A stretch of 64,000 bases of DNA from Streptomyces puniciscabiei (GCF_006715785.1 NZ_VFNX01000001.1:3943501-4007500), one strand, 5' to 3'. Positions 45,501 through 53,983 are shown, numbered from the stretch's first letter. The notes: generated by a model not told the origin, from the sequence alone. Numbers and translations: made by a program.

Positions 45501-46260
45501 GGTGGAGATCCACACCACCATCCCGGCCGGCTCGGACGGCCGCGTCCTGCGCCTCGCCGACACCGCCGCCGACGGCTGGACGGCCACCCTGAACGGCAAA
45601 CCGCTCACCCGCACCACGGTCGGCGGCTGGGCCCAGGGCTTCCAACTGCCCGCCGAGGGCGGCAGGCTGGACGTCACCTACAGCGACCCGATCACCCACA
45701 CCGCCTGGCTGTGGGCCCAGGGGGCGCTCGCCGTCGTCCTGGTCGTCCTCGCCCTGCCCGGCCGCCGCCGCGACGTCGACGACGACCTGCCCGAGGAGGA
45801 GCCGCTGCCCGCCCAGGCCACCGCGGGCGAGGGCCGCCGCGCCCGCCGGCTGCGCGCCCAGGCCGAGGAACAGGCCACCGACGAGCAGCCCGCCGGACCG
45901 CCGCTGCCCGAGGAGCCCCCGGCCGCCGTACCGCAGCAGCAGTCGTACGACGACTGGGACCAGGCCTCGTACGCGAACGCCGGATACGCCGGCTACGGAG
46001 CCGACCAGTACCAGGCCGGCGGCCAGTACCCGCCCTCCGGCTACGACCAGCAGGCGTACCAGGCAGCCGACCCGTACCAGACGGGCCAGGGCCAGTACGA
46101 CCCGTACGCCTACGGCGGTACGGCCGAGGGGATGCCGTACGACCCGACCGCCTACCAGCAGGGCTACGACCCGGCGTACGACCCCGCCCAGCAGGGCTAC
46201 GACCCGGCCCAGCACCCCCACGGCACCGGCAGCGAGCGCCCCGACGGGAGCCAGCAGTGA
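42598..46260 (+). CDS. Giant membrane glycosyltransferase (GT2 domain plus polytopic region)
   Basis: 1220 residues. The N-terminal GT-A domain (about 20-330) has VTAVLVSHDGARWLP, WLLHDDCAPEPDAL (DD metal motif) and GFDRRLPLMRDDVDLCWRAH. It continues into about a dozen membrane helices (residues 440-840), an extracytoplasmic domain (860-1040), one more helix near 1045, and a cytoplasmic tail. The last 100 residues are Tyr/Gln/Gly/Pro repeats (YDPAYDPAQQGYDPAQ type). It probably exports or assembles an envelope glycan. The ATG at 42598 is the family-like start; TAGTGT at about 42500 may be its promoter. The stop overlaps the next start. Confidence 0.85.
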   Translation: MSVHSHTAAQAGAATPEFPRHVVTAVLVSHDGARWLPDALAGLLAQERPVQHAVAADTGSADDSARLLADALGDANVLHLARRTGFGQAVEEASRTAPVLTPEELPYLKRPSGWDPVTRTWRDDAYDLPELPHGEPVQWLWLLHDDCAPEPDALAELLRVVDNELELGRDDVAVVGPKLRGWYDRRQLLEVGVSIANSGRRWTGLDRREQDQGQHDHVRTVLSVSTAGMLIRRDVFEQLGGFDRRLPLMRDDVDLCWRAHTAGHRVLIAPDAVVRHAEAASRERRTVDCVGRTAASPHKVDKAGAVYTLLVNTRGAALPWAFVRLVFGTLLRTVAYLVGKVPGQAVDEIRGLLGVLLRPERIIAGRRRRGPARIDKAELRRLFPPPGATVRATVEQLAANFTSGTDDTFRAGRHGGAVESGPGGDDADFLEVEQFARLKRIARNPGPVLFLALLLMSLVACRALLGGGALAGGALLPAPAGAGELWSRFADSWHPVGAGGTPSAPPYLAILATLATLLFGSTGLAVTVLLVASVPLAGFTAYFASRPLVTSRLLRAWAAVVYAFLPATTGALAGGRIGTAVLAVLLPLIARAGVAASGLANRSGARGSWRATWAYALLLTITTAFTPIVWPIALLLGIGVLVLRRGDLVAHALRFLAQLGTPLLVLAPWSLTLLPTGFFKEAGLAYGTSSASALDLLGASPGGPGTVHGLMLLGIVLAALAALLRSERQLGIRTAWAVALAGLVFAALSNRSAWAGPATLVYGIALLAAAALGADGARARVAEQSFGWRQPVAALIAFACAAGPLLVAAGWMIRGADGPLERRDPTQVPAFVAEDSTTGDRARTLILDSDSPARVRYSLVRGSGARMGDAEISAADGQNTRLDKVVANLVAGSGADQADELGGFAVRYVLVHKGAPRDITRVLDTTPGLTRLSQQNGGALYRVDQEVSRAAIVPAGGSGTAQPVTAGPVEIHTTIPAGSDGRVLRLADTAADGWTATLNGKPLTRTTVGGWAQGFQLPAEGGRLDVTYSDPITHTAWLWAQGALAVVLVVLALPGRRRDVDDDLPEEEPLPAQATAGEGRRARRLRAQAEEQATDEQPAGPPLPEEPPAAVPQQQSYDDWDQASYANAGYAGYGADQYQAGGQYPPSGYDQQAYQAADPYQTGQGQYDPYAYGGTAEGMPYDPTAYQQGYDPAYDPAQQGYDPAQHPHGTGSERPDGSQQ

Positions 46261-47783
46261 ACCGCACCACCCTGTCCCTGATCGCCGCCGGCACCGCGCT
46301 GGCCGCCGTCACCGCGTTCGCCGCGTTCGACGGTCCGGCCGCTTCCGGCGCCTCCGCCCCCAAGGTGGCCGCGAACCTGCCGGTCCAGCGCACGAGCCTG
46401 CTGTGCCCGGCGCCGAGCATCTCGGACATCGCCGACACCTCGTACACGTCGTTCACGCCCGTCACCCCGGGCACGCCCAGCAGCGGCAAGGCCCAACTCC
46501 AGGCGGCCGCTGCGGACTCGGCGGACGGCACCAACACCTCGCAGACGAGCAAGGGCGCCAAGGGCTCCAAGGGGGGTAAGAAGACCGCGACCCAGCCGGT
46601 GCTCACCCCGAAGGCCCCGGGCACCCCCGTCACCGGTGACGCCTCCGGCGCCGACGCGCCCGCGCTCATCGGCACCGCCGACGGGAGGTTCGCGCCCGGC
46701 TGGACCATCCAGGAGACCACCGAGGTCGCCGCCGGCACCGGCCGCGGCCTGCAGGGCGTCAACTGCACCGCGGCGGACACCGACTTCTGGTTCCCCGGCG
46801 CCAGTACGGCCGGCACCCGCACCGACTACGTCCACCTGACCAACCCGGACGACTCCGCCGCGGTCGTCGACATCGAGCTGTACGGCAAGGACGGCGCAGT
46901 CAAGTCCCCGCTCGGCGAGAACCTCACGGTCCCCGCGCACGCGAGCAAGCCGATCCTGCTGTCCACGCTCACCGACGTCCAGCAGGCCGACCTGACCGTG
47001 CACGTCAGCGTGCGCAGCGGCCGGGTCGGCGCGGCGGTGCAGGCCCTGGACGACAAGGCGGGCGGCGACTGGCTGGCCGCGTCCGCCGACCCGGCCGGCA
47101 GCCTGGTCCTGCCCGGCATCCCGAAGGACGCCACCGACGTCCGCCTGATCGCCTTCACTCCCGGCGGCGAGGACGCTGACCTGAAGGTCCGCCTGGCCTC
47201 ACCGGACGGCCTGATCACCCCGGCGGGCAACGAGACCCTGCACGTGAAGTCGGGCATGACGACCACGGCCGACCTCGGCGAAGTGACCCGCGGCGAGGCG
47301 GGTTCCCTCGTCCTCACCCCCACGGACCAGTCGGTCCCGGTGGTGGCGGCCCTCCAGGTGGTCCGGGGCAAGGGCGACAAACAGGAAACGGCGTTCATCC
47401 CGGCCACCGCCCCCGTCGGCACGCGCGCGACCTCGTCCGACAACAGCGCCAAGGGCACGACCCTCGCCCTGACCGCGCCCACCGCCACCGCCACGGTCAA
47501 GGTCACCGCGTCGGCGGGCAGCGAGGGCGGTACGCCGACGACGAAGACCTACACGATCAAGTCGGGCACCACCGAAAACGTGGCCGTCCCCGTCCCCTCC
47601 GGCCTCAAGGGCACCTACTCCCTCACCGTCGAAACCGTCTCCGGCGGCCCGGTCTACGCCTCCCGCACCCTCTCCGCCACAGAGTCCGGCATCCCCGGCT
47701 TCACCATCCAGACCCTCCCGAACGACCGGGGGATGGTGGCGGTACCGACGACGACGGAGGACTTGTCGGTCCTGCAGAAGTGA
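46257..47783 (+). CDS. DUF5719 exported protein, partner of the giant glycosyltransferase
   Basis: 508 residues, with GTG overlapping the preceding stop (GTGA). N-terminal signal or anchor helix (LSLIAAGTALAAVTAFAAF), then a Ser/Thr/Lys-rich linker, then a long beta-rich ectodomain with FWFPGASTAGTRTDYVHLTNPDDSAAVVDIELYG. It matches DUF5719, a family found immediately after this kind of glycosyltransferase in actinobacteria. Function unknown; the tight coupling suggests a complex at the outer membrane face. Repeat island B follows. Confidence 0.85.
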   Translation: MNRTTLSLIAAGTALAAVTAFAAFDGPAASGASAPKVAANLPVQRTSLLCPAPSISDIADTSYTSFTPVTPGTPSSGKAQLQAAAADSADGTNTSQTSKGAKGSKGGKKTATQPVLTPKAPGTPVTGDASGADAPALIGTADGRFAPGWTIQETTEVAAGTGRGLQGVNCTAADTDFWFPGASTAGTRTDYVHLTNPDDSAAVVDIELYGKDGAVKSPLGENLTVPAHASKPILLSTLTDVQQADLTVHVSVRSGRVGAAVQALDDKAGGDWLAASADPAGSLVLPGIPKDATDVRLIAFTPGGEDADLKVRLASPDGLITPAGNETLHVKSGMTTTADLGEVTRGEAGSLVLTPTDQSVPVVAALQVVRGKGDKQETAFIPATAPVGTRATSSDNSAKGTTLALTAPTATATVKVTASAGSEGGTPTTKTYTIKSGTTENVAVPVPSGLKGTYSLTVETVSGGPVYASRTLSATESGIPGFTIQTLPNDRGMVAVPTTTEDLSVLQK

Positions 47784-48256
47784 CAGCGCCACCTCGCAGC
47801 GCCGCTGTGCGGGCCGAGGGGGGCGAGCCCGGGTGAGGGTCCGCGGAGGCAGCGGCTCGACCATGCCGTCGTAGCTGCGGCCGGTCGTGCGGCTGGGGTG
47901 CTCGTACCCGCGTAGCTGCGGGCAGTCGTGCCGCTGGGGCGGCACGGGTGGGCGCAGCGGCACCCCGCAAGCGCGGGCAAGCGAAACGCCCCGTCGGCCA
48001 GCGACAGCGCCGGGCACCCCGCAAGCGCGGGCAAGCGAAACGTCCCGTCGGCCAGCGACAGCGCCGGGCACCCCGCAAGCGCGGGCAAGCAAACCGACCC
48101 TGCCGCGCCTCAGCGCCGGGCACCCCGCAGCACAGGGCACCCACACGGCCGTAGCCCGCAAAGCCGTGCAGCACAGGGCACCCACACCGCCGTAGCCCGC
48201 AAAGCCGCGCAGCACAGGGCACCCACACCGCCGTACCCCGCAAAGCCCCGCAGGGC
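47784..48256. repeat. Gene-free repeat island B: palindromic unit, 54-bp x3 and 41-bp x3 tandem arrays
   Basis: A degenerate palindromic unit at about 47863-47911 is followed by a 72-base copy (47912-47983) of the segment at 37433-37504. A 54-bp unit starting CACCCCGCAAGCGCGGGC begins at 47961, 48015 and 48069; each has a small CCCGC/GCGGG hairpin. A 41-bp unit starting GCAGCACAGGGCACCC begins at 48127, 48168 and 48209. Open frames through the array are repeats of short peptides and are not counted as genes. Confidence 0.85.
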
Positions 48257-48709
48257 CTAGTCCTCGCCGTACCGCGGATCCACCGTCTCCGGAGTCAGCC
48301 CGAGCAACTCGGCCACCTGCTCCACGACCACCTCGTGCACGAGCGCGGCCCGCTCATCCCGCCCCTTGGTGCGGATCTCCACCGGCCGCCGGTACACGAC
48401 GACCCGCGCCGGCCGCCCGTCCCGCGCGGGAACGACCCCGCCCAGCGGCACGGCCTCGTCACTCCACACCTGCTCACCCCGCCCCTCCAGCCGGGGCACC
48501 TCCAGCACGAGGAAATCGATGTCGGCGAGCTGCGGCCACCGCCGCTCGAGACGCTCCACGGAGTCCTGCACCAGGTCGGCGAACGCATCGGCACGGCTGG
48601 CCGCCAGCGGCACCTGCGGCGGCGCGATCGGCCCCCGCATGCCCCGTCCGTGACGATCACGGCGACGGGGCCCGGGGCCGGCGGCACGGGGCGGTACACG
48701 GTTGTCCAT
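48257..48709 (-). CDS. Metallopeptidase-family (zincin-like) protein with degenerate HExxH
   Basis: 150 residues. It matches the actinobacterial metallopeptidase family (PF06262-like) that sits beside whiB2 and DUF3499 in Mycobacterium (Rv3259). SDEAVPLGGVVPARDG and RPVEIR are typical. The expected HExxH appears as HEVVVEQ, with the second His missing, so zinc hydrolysis is doubtful. A TACGCT box 6-9 bases before GTG 48712/ATG 48709 implies a leaderless transcript; either start is possible. Confidence 0.75.
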   Translation of the reverse strand: MDNRVPPRAAGPGPRRRDRHGRGMRGPIAPPQVPLAASRADAFADLVQDSVERLERRWPQLADIDFLVLEVPRLEGRGEQVWSDEAVPLGGVVPARDGRPARVVVYRRPVEIRTKGRDERAALVHEVVVEQVAELLGLTPETVDPRYGED

Positions 48710-49220
48710 CACTGGTGAAGCGTAGTCCCCGCACGTTCTCCCCGCCCGGCCCCACACGGCAACCCGCCCCTCACCCCCCTCGTCACCCCACGCCGACCGG
48801 CCACGCCCGACGAGCCAAGCCCGGCCGGCGCCACCCCACAGCGGTCCGATCACGCCCCCGCCTCGGCCGATCAGACGCCCCTCTCCGGCCGACCGGGGCG
48901 CCGCCGATCGGCCCGCCGCCGATCGGCCCCGTTCGACTCCGATCGGCCCTGTCCGCTCACAAGTCGCAGATTGACCATTCCGGCCAACGTCTGGCTCGTT
49001 TCCGTAACCCTCCAAGACCGCCGAACTCAAGGCAATTGACGGTGTTTGTGCCGGCTCATGACCGTACCGAGCCGCGCGCAAAACCCGCGGAGAACCCGTC
49101 CACGCAGGTCAACGGGGCCTCCCCGAAGGGGTGTGTGGGGTGTTTCACAGCACGACACGGTGGAGTGACCTGGTGGAGAGTCGTCGCGGCCCGCTCAAGA
49201 GTGCGGTACCGTCCAACGTC
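48710..49220. promoter_or_regulatory. 511-bp divergent intergenic region with three CCGATCGG palindromes
   Basis: No gene is supported. CCGATCGG occurs at 48904-48911, 48919-48926 and 48939-48946. A leftward -10 (TACGCT, plus 48719-48724) serves the metallopeptidase-like gene. A rightward TACCGT (49207-49212) lies eight bases before the DUF3499 GTG. TTGACG at 49036 has no matching -10 at normal spacing. Confidence 0.45.
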
Positions 49221-49598
49221 GTGAGCCCTGTACGTCGCTGTTCGCGCACCGCCTGCGGCCGACCCGCCGTCGCGACGCTGACGTACGTCTACGCCGACTC
49301 GACCGCGGTCCTCGGCCCGCTCGCCACCTACGCCGAACCGCACTGCTACGACCTGTGCGCCGAGCACTCCGAGCGCCTCACCGCCCCCCGCGGCTGGGAG
49401 GTCGTCCGCCTCCTCGACGGCTCCGCCCCCGCGCGGCCCAGCGGAGACGACCTGGAAGCGCTTGCGAACGCCGTGCGCGAGGCGGCCCGCCCCCAGGAAC
49501 GCGCGGCCGAGGCGGGCGGCGGCGGAGCCCGTACGGCGGACCCCATGGAAGTCGCCCGCCGCGGCCACCTTCGAGTCCTGCGCTCCCCGGACAACTGA
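49221..49598 (+). CDS. DUF3499-family small Cys-rich protein
   Basis: 125 residues from the GTG at 49221, chosen because the conserved start RRCSRTACGRPAVATLTYVY follows at once and a TACCGT box lies eight bases upstream. Four Cys (RRCSRTAC and HCYDLC) probably form a zinc ribbon; GWEVVRL ends the conserved core. The tail is Ala/Gly-rich. DUF3499 is a conserved actinobacterial family always near manB and whiB2 (Rv3258c). Function unknown. Confidence 0.88.
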   Translation: MSPVRRCSRTACGRPAVATLTYVYADSTAVLGPLATYAEPHCYDLCAEHSERLTAPRGWEVVRLLDGSAPARPSGDDLEALANAVREAARPQERAAEAGGGGARTADPMEVARRGHLRVLRSPDN

Positions 49599-49737
49599 GC
49601 CCGCCCGCACGGCCGTCGGGCCGGCGCACCGCACCCCGCCCGGTTACGACTGGGCGTCCACATGGTGTCCGCACACCTCCCACTTACCCCCGACAGGTAG
49701 TTTGTGGGCAGCCATAGGACTTTCAGGAGGGTTGGCC

Positions 49738-51102
49738 GTGACTGCTGATCTGTCGCAGATCGTGAAGGCGTACGACGTACGAGGAGTGGTTCCGGACCAG
49801 TGGGACGAGTCGCTGGCCGGGCTCTTCGGCGCCGCCTTCGCGGAGGTGACGGGTGCGGCGGCCATCGTCGTCGGCCACGACATGCGGCCCTCATCCCCCG
49901 GTCTCACCCGCGCCTTCGCACGCGGCGCGGCGGACCGCGGTGTGGACGTCACCGAGATCGGCCTCTGCTCCACCGACCAGCTGTACTACGCCTCGGGCGC
50001 GCTGAACCTGCCGGGCGCCATGTTCACCGCCTCCCACAACCCGGCCCAGTACAACGGCATCAAGCTGTGCCGCGCGGGCGCCGCCCCGGTCGGTCAGGAC
50101 ACCGGTCTCGCGCAGATCCGCGAACTCGTGGAGCGGTGGCTGGAGTCGGGCGCGCCGGAGCCGGTGGCCGAGCCGGGAACCCTGACCACCCGTGAGACGT
50201 TGGACGACTACGCGGCGCACCTGCGCTCCCTGGTCGACCTGACCTCCATCCGCCCGCTCAAGGTCGTGGTCGACGCCGGCAACGGCATGGGCGGCCACAC
50301 GGTCCCCTCGGTCTTCGCCGGCCTGCCCCTGACCCTCGTCCCGATGTACTTCGAACTGGACGGCACCTTCCCGAACCACGAGGCCAACCCGCTCGACCCG
50401 GCCAATCTCGTGGACCTGCAGAAGCGGGTCCCGGAGGAGGGCGCCGACCTCGGCATCGCCTTCGACGGCGACGCCGACCGCTGCTTCGTCGTGGACGAGA
50501 ACGGCGACCCGGTCTCCCCGTCCGCGATCACCGCCCTGGTCGCCGCCCGCGAACTCGCCCGCAACGGCGGCACGGGCACGATCATCCACAACCTGATCAC
50601 GTCCCGTACCGTCCCCGAGGTGGTGAAGGAGAACGGCGGCTCCCCGGTCCGCACCCGCGTCGGCCACTCCTTCATCAAGGCCGAGATGGCCCGCACCGGC
50701 GCCATCTTCGGCGGCGAGCACTCCGCGCACTACTACTTCAAGGACTTCTGGAACGCCGACACGGGCATGCTGGCCGCCCTGCACGTCCTCGCCGCCCTCG
50801 GCGGCCAGGAGGGCCCGCTGTCCGGCCTCGTCGCCCAGTACGACCGCTACACCGGCTCCGGCGAGATCAACTCCACCGTCGCCGACCAGTCCGCCCGCCT
50901 CGCCGCGATCCGCTCGGCGTACGAGAACCGCGCCGACGTCACCCTGGACGACCTCGACGGCCTCACGGTCGCCGCCGCCGACTGGTGGTTCAACGTCCGC
51001 CCCTCCAACACGGAGCCGCTCCTCCGCCTGAACGCCGAGGCGAAGGACGAGGCCACGATGGCCAAGATCAGGGACGAGGCCCTGGCGATCATCCGGGGCT
51101 GA
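49738..51102 (+). CDS. manB: Phosphomannomutase/phosphoglucomutase
   Basis: 454 residues from the GTG at 49738 (AGGAGG seven bases upstream). Active-site phosphoserine in TASHNPAQYNG, metal-binding loop DGDADRC, sugar-binding GGEHSAHYYF and phosphate-binding RPSNTEPLLRLN. It interconverts mannose-6-phosphate and mannose-1-phosphate. With ManA (52690) and the pyrophosphorylase at 35921 it supplies GDP-mannose. First of a rightward group manB, Trm112-like, SIS and manA. Confidence 0.94.
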   Translation: MTADLSQIVKAYDVRGVVPDQWDESLAGLFGAAFAEVTGAAAIVVGHDMRPSSPGLTRAFARGAADRGVDVTEIGLCSTDQLYYASGALNLPGAMFTASHNPAQYNGIKLCRAGAAPVGQDTGLAQIRELVERWLESGAPEPVAEPGTLTTRETLDDYAAHLRSLVDLTSIRPLKVVVDAGNGMGGHTVPSVFAGLPLTLVPMYFELDGTFPNHEANPLDPANLVDLQKRVPEEGADLGIAFDGDADRCFVVDENGDPVSPSAITALVAARELARNGGTGTIIHNLITSRTVPEVVKENGGSPVRTRVGHSFIKAEMARTGAIFGGEHSAHYYFKDFWNADTGMLAALHVLAALGGQEGPLSGLVAQYDRYTGSGEINSTVADQSARLAAIRSAYENRADVTLDDLDGLTVAAADWWFNVRPSNTEPLLRLNAEAKDEATMAKIRDEALAIIRG

Positions 51103-51233
51103 CCGGCCGGGCAACGGCGTCCAGGGGGCGGGAGCCCCCTGGACGGCACCGGCAGCCCGGCTCAGCGCGTGCTCCAGCGGTACGCTGACCAGGCACATCC
51201 ACAGACATGCATCCGCCCTCGAAGGGACACCCC

Positions 51234-51404
51234 ATGCCGCTCGAAGCCGGCCTCCTGGAGATCCTCGCCTGCCCGGCCTGCCACGCCCCCCTCAAGGAGC
51301 AGGACACCGAGCTGATCTGCACGGGCCAGGACTGCGGCCTCGCCTACCCGGTCCGCGACGGCATCCCGGTCCTCCTCGTGGACGAGGCCCGCCGCCCCGC
51401 GTGA
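51234..51404 (+). CDS. Trm112-like small zinc-ribbon protein (UPF0434)
   Basis: 56 residues. [12 protein letters not shown] and [20 protein letters not shown] form a Cys4 zinc ribbon typical of the Trm112/YcaR family. Bacterial members are thought to activate methyltransferases or act in envelope processes; none is assigned here. The ATG at 51234, with AAGGGA upstream, is preferred to the ATG at 51207. Embedded in the manB-manA group. Confidence 0.9.
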   Translation: MPLEAGLLEILACPACHAPLKEQDTELICTGQDCGLAYPVRDGIPVLLVDEARRPA

Positions 51405-51465
51405 CGACGCCTGTCACGTCGTAGACACCCCGCACAGGACCCCGGCGATCGGAGGCAACCCGCCC

Positions 51466-52593
51466 ATGCTGGACGAATCGCTGCTCGACACCCCGGAGGG
51501 CCTCGCCGAGGCCGACCGCCGAGGCCTGCTGCGCGGCGCCGCCGAGGCGGGCGCCCGCGTCCGCACCGCCGCCCGGCACGCCGGCGAGGCCGGCGTCGGC
51601 GAGCTCAAGCCCGACGGCCGCCCCCGCGCCGTCCTCATCGCCGGCCCCGGTGCCGCCGCCACCCACACCGCCGACCTCCTCGGCACCCTGGCCGGCGTCG
51701 GCAGCCCCGTGGTCCGCCTGGCCCCGACCGGCGTGGCCCCGGCCGCCGGCGCCCTGCGCTGGGAGCTCCCCGGCTGGGCGGGCTCCGTGGACCTGCTGCT
51801 GATCGCCACCCCGGACGGCACCGAACCGAGCCTGTCCCTCCTCACCGACCAGGCCTACCGCCGCGGCGTCTCCGTCGTCGCCGTGGCCCCGGCCCGCACC
51901 CCGCTCGCGGAGGCGGTCGCCGGCGCCCACGGCCTGTTCGTACCGATGGCGACGGCGCCGTACGACCAGGAGGAACCGCTCGCCGCGTCCGCCCCCGGCG
52001 TCTTCTGGGCGCTGCTCACCCCGCTGCTGGCGCTGCTGGACCGGGTCGGACTGATCAGCGCCCCGCCGGACGCCCTGGAGAAGGTCGCCGACCGCCTGGA
52101 CCACATCGCCGAGCGCTGCGGCCCCGCCATCGCGACCTACAGCAACCCGGCCAAGACCCTCGCCGCCGAACTCGCCGACGCGCTGCCCGTGCTGTGGACG
52201 GAAGGGTCCTCGGCGGGCCCCGCCGGCCGTCGGTTCGCCGCCGCCCTCGCCGAACTCGCCGGCCGCCCCGCGCTCGTCGCCGAGCTCCCCGAGGCGCTCT
52301 CCGCGCACAGCGCCCTGCTGGCCGGCCCGCTGGCCGCCAGCGCCGACCCCGACGACTTCTTCCGGGACCGCGTCGAGGAGCCCCCCGCGCTGCACGCGCG
52401 CGTGGTGCTGCTCCGCGACCGCCCGATCGGCGGCCTCACCGCCGCCCCCGCCGCCCGTGACCTGGCCCTCAGCCACGACACGCCGATCAGCGAACTCGAA
52501 CCGGAGGAAGGCGGCGAACTGGAGACGCTCGCGGAACTGATCGCCGTCACGGATTTCGCCGCTGTTTACCTGGCGCTCGCTTCGAGGGCCTGA
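51466..52593 (+). CDS. SIS-domain protein, phosphosugar isomerase-like
   Basis: 375 residues. An N-terminal SIS-type Rossmann region (AVLIAGPGAAATHTADLLGTL, LLLIATPDGTEPSLSLLTDQAYRRG) and a C-terminal half like bacterial phosphoglucose/phosphomannose isomerase C domains (LPVLWTEGSSAGPAGRRFAAALAELA). Key catalytic residues of that family are not obvious. The counterpart Rv3256c lies between manB and manA in Mycobacterium, as here. A role in mannose metabolism or its control is inference. Confidence 0.85.
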   Translation: MLDESLLDTPEGLAEADRRGLLRGAAEAGARVRTAARHAGEAGVGELKPDGRPRAVLIAGPGAAATHTADLLGTLAGVGSPVVRLAPTGVAPAAGALRWELPGWAGSVDLLLIATPDGTEPSLSLLTDQAYRRGVSVVAVAPARTPLAEAVAGAHGLFVPMATAPYDQEEPLAASAPGVFWALLTPLLALLDRVGLISAPPDALEKVADRLDHIAERCGPAIATYSNPAKTLAAELADALPVLWTEGSSAGPAGRRFAAALAELAGRPALVAELPEALSAHSALLAGPLAASADPDDFFRDRVEEPPALHARVVLLRDRPIGGLTAAPAARDLALSHDTPISELEPEEGGELETLAELIAVTDFAAVYLALASRA

Positions 52594-52689
52594 TCTGGCT
52601 ACGGGCCGGAACACCCGCGCCCACCATCAGCACGGCAACCGGCGCCGGCGTCGGCTCGGCAGCCGTACGTACGGAGACAGAGAAGACAC

Positions 52690-53841
52690 ATGGACCGCCT
52701 CGACAACACCATCCGCCCCTACGCCTGGGGTTCCCCCACCGCCATCCCGCACCTCCTCGGCGTCGAGCCGACCGGTGAACCGCAGGCGGAGATGTGGATG
52801 GGCGCGCACCCCGGAGCGCCCTCGCGCACCGCGCGCGGGACGCTCGTCGACGTCATCGACGCCGACCCGGAGCGCGAGCTGGGCAAGGCGGCCGTGGCGA
52901 AGTTCGGCCCGCGCCTGCCGTTCCTCCTCAAGATCCTCGCCGCCGGCGCGCCCCTCTCCCTCCAGGTGCACCCCAACCTGGAGCAGGCGAAGGAGGGGTA
53001 CGCCGACGAGGAGCGCCGCGGCATCCCGATCGACGCTCCGCACCGCAACTACAAGGACGCCAACCACAAGCCCGAACTGATCTGCGCGCTCACCGAGTTC
53101 GAAGGCCTGTGCGGCTTCCGCGACCCGGTCCGGGCCGCCGACCTGCTCGACGCACTCGGCGTCGCCTCCCTCAAGCCGTACGTCGACCTGCTGCACGCCC
53201 GGCCCGAGGACGCGGCCCTGCGCGAGGTGCTCACCGCGATCCTGACCGCCGACCCGGCGGAGATGGCGCAGACCGTCGCCGAGGCGAGCGCCGCCTGCGC
53301 CCGCCTCGGCGGTGAGTACGCCCCCTACGCCGACCTCGCCCAGCACTACCCGGGCGACCCCGGCGTCATCGCGGCCATGCTGCTCAACCACGTGCGCCTG
53401 CAGCCCGGCGAGGCACTGTTCCTCGGCGCCGGCATCCCGCACGCGTACATCAGCGGTCTCGGCGTCGAGATCATGGCCAACTCCGACAACGTGCTGCGCT
53501 GCGGACTGACCCCGAAGCACGTCGACGTCCCCGAACTCCTGCGCGTCGTCCGCTTCGAGGCGGGCGACCCGGGCGTGCTGCGCCCCGAGGCCTCCCCGGC
53601 CGGCGAGGAGGTCTACGAGACGCCGATCGACGAGTTCCGCCTCTCCCGGTACGTCCTCCCCGAGGGCGCCGCCGCCCGCGACCTCACCCTCGACACCCCG
53701 CAGATCCTGCTCTGCACGGCCGGCTCGGTCCGCGCCGGCGAGCACGAGCTGAGCCCGGGCCGGTCGGTCTTCGTCCCCGCCGGCGAGACGGCGGAGATCT
53801 CGGGCGCGGGCACGGTCTTCCGTGCCACGGTGATCGTGTGA
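52690..53841 (+). CDS. manA: Mannose-6-phosphate isomerase, class I
   Basis: 383 residues. Zinc ligands and signature motifs are visible: SLQVHPN, NHKPEL and GIPHAYISGLGVEIMANSDNVLRCGLTPKHVD. It converts fructose-6-phosphate to mannose-6-phosphate, the entry step to GDP-mannose. The last third is the cupin-like domain ending FVPAGETAEISG. Start ATG at 52690. It lies 96 bp after the SIS gene. Confidence 0.95.
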   Translation: MDRLDNTIRPYAWGSPTAIPHLLGVEPTGEPQAEMWMGAHPGAPSRTARGTLVDVIDADPERELGKAAVAKFGPRLPFLLKILAAGAPLSLQVHPNLEQAKEGYADEERRGIPIDAPHRNYKDANHKPELICALTEFEGLCGFRDPVRAADLLDALGVASLKPYVDLLHARPEDAALREVLTAILTADPAEMAQTVAEASAACARLGGEYAPYADLAQHYPGDPGVIAAMLLNHVRLQPGEALFLGAGIPHAYISGLGVEIMANSDNVLRCGLTPKHVDVPELLRVVRFEAGDPGVLRPEASPAGEEVYETPIDEFRLSRYVLPEGAAARDLTLDTPQILLCTAGSVRAGEHELSPGRSVFVPAGETAEISGAGTVFRATVIV

Positions 53842-53983
53842 CGGGATATCCGGCGGTGTGATCGTATGACCGAGGTTGTGGATACCTGACGCGGTGCTGC
53901 CCGGCCGGGCTGCAAGAATGGCCTACCGGCAAAGGCCGGGCAAAGCCCCGAGGGCTACAGAGGCGAAGGGACAACGCGGACAC

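Noticed and set aside
42493..46221. 1242-residue open frame antisense to the giant glycosyltransferase
   Set aside because: It is a shadow of the real gene in GC-rich DNA: composition is Gly/Ala/Val-rich without any domain, while the opposite strand encodes a clear GT2 enzyme with membrane helices.
47961..48250. CRISPR array
   Set aside because: The 54-bp and 41-bp units repeat in full, with no unique spacers between short constant repeats, and no cas genes are nearby.
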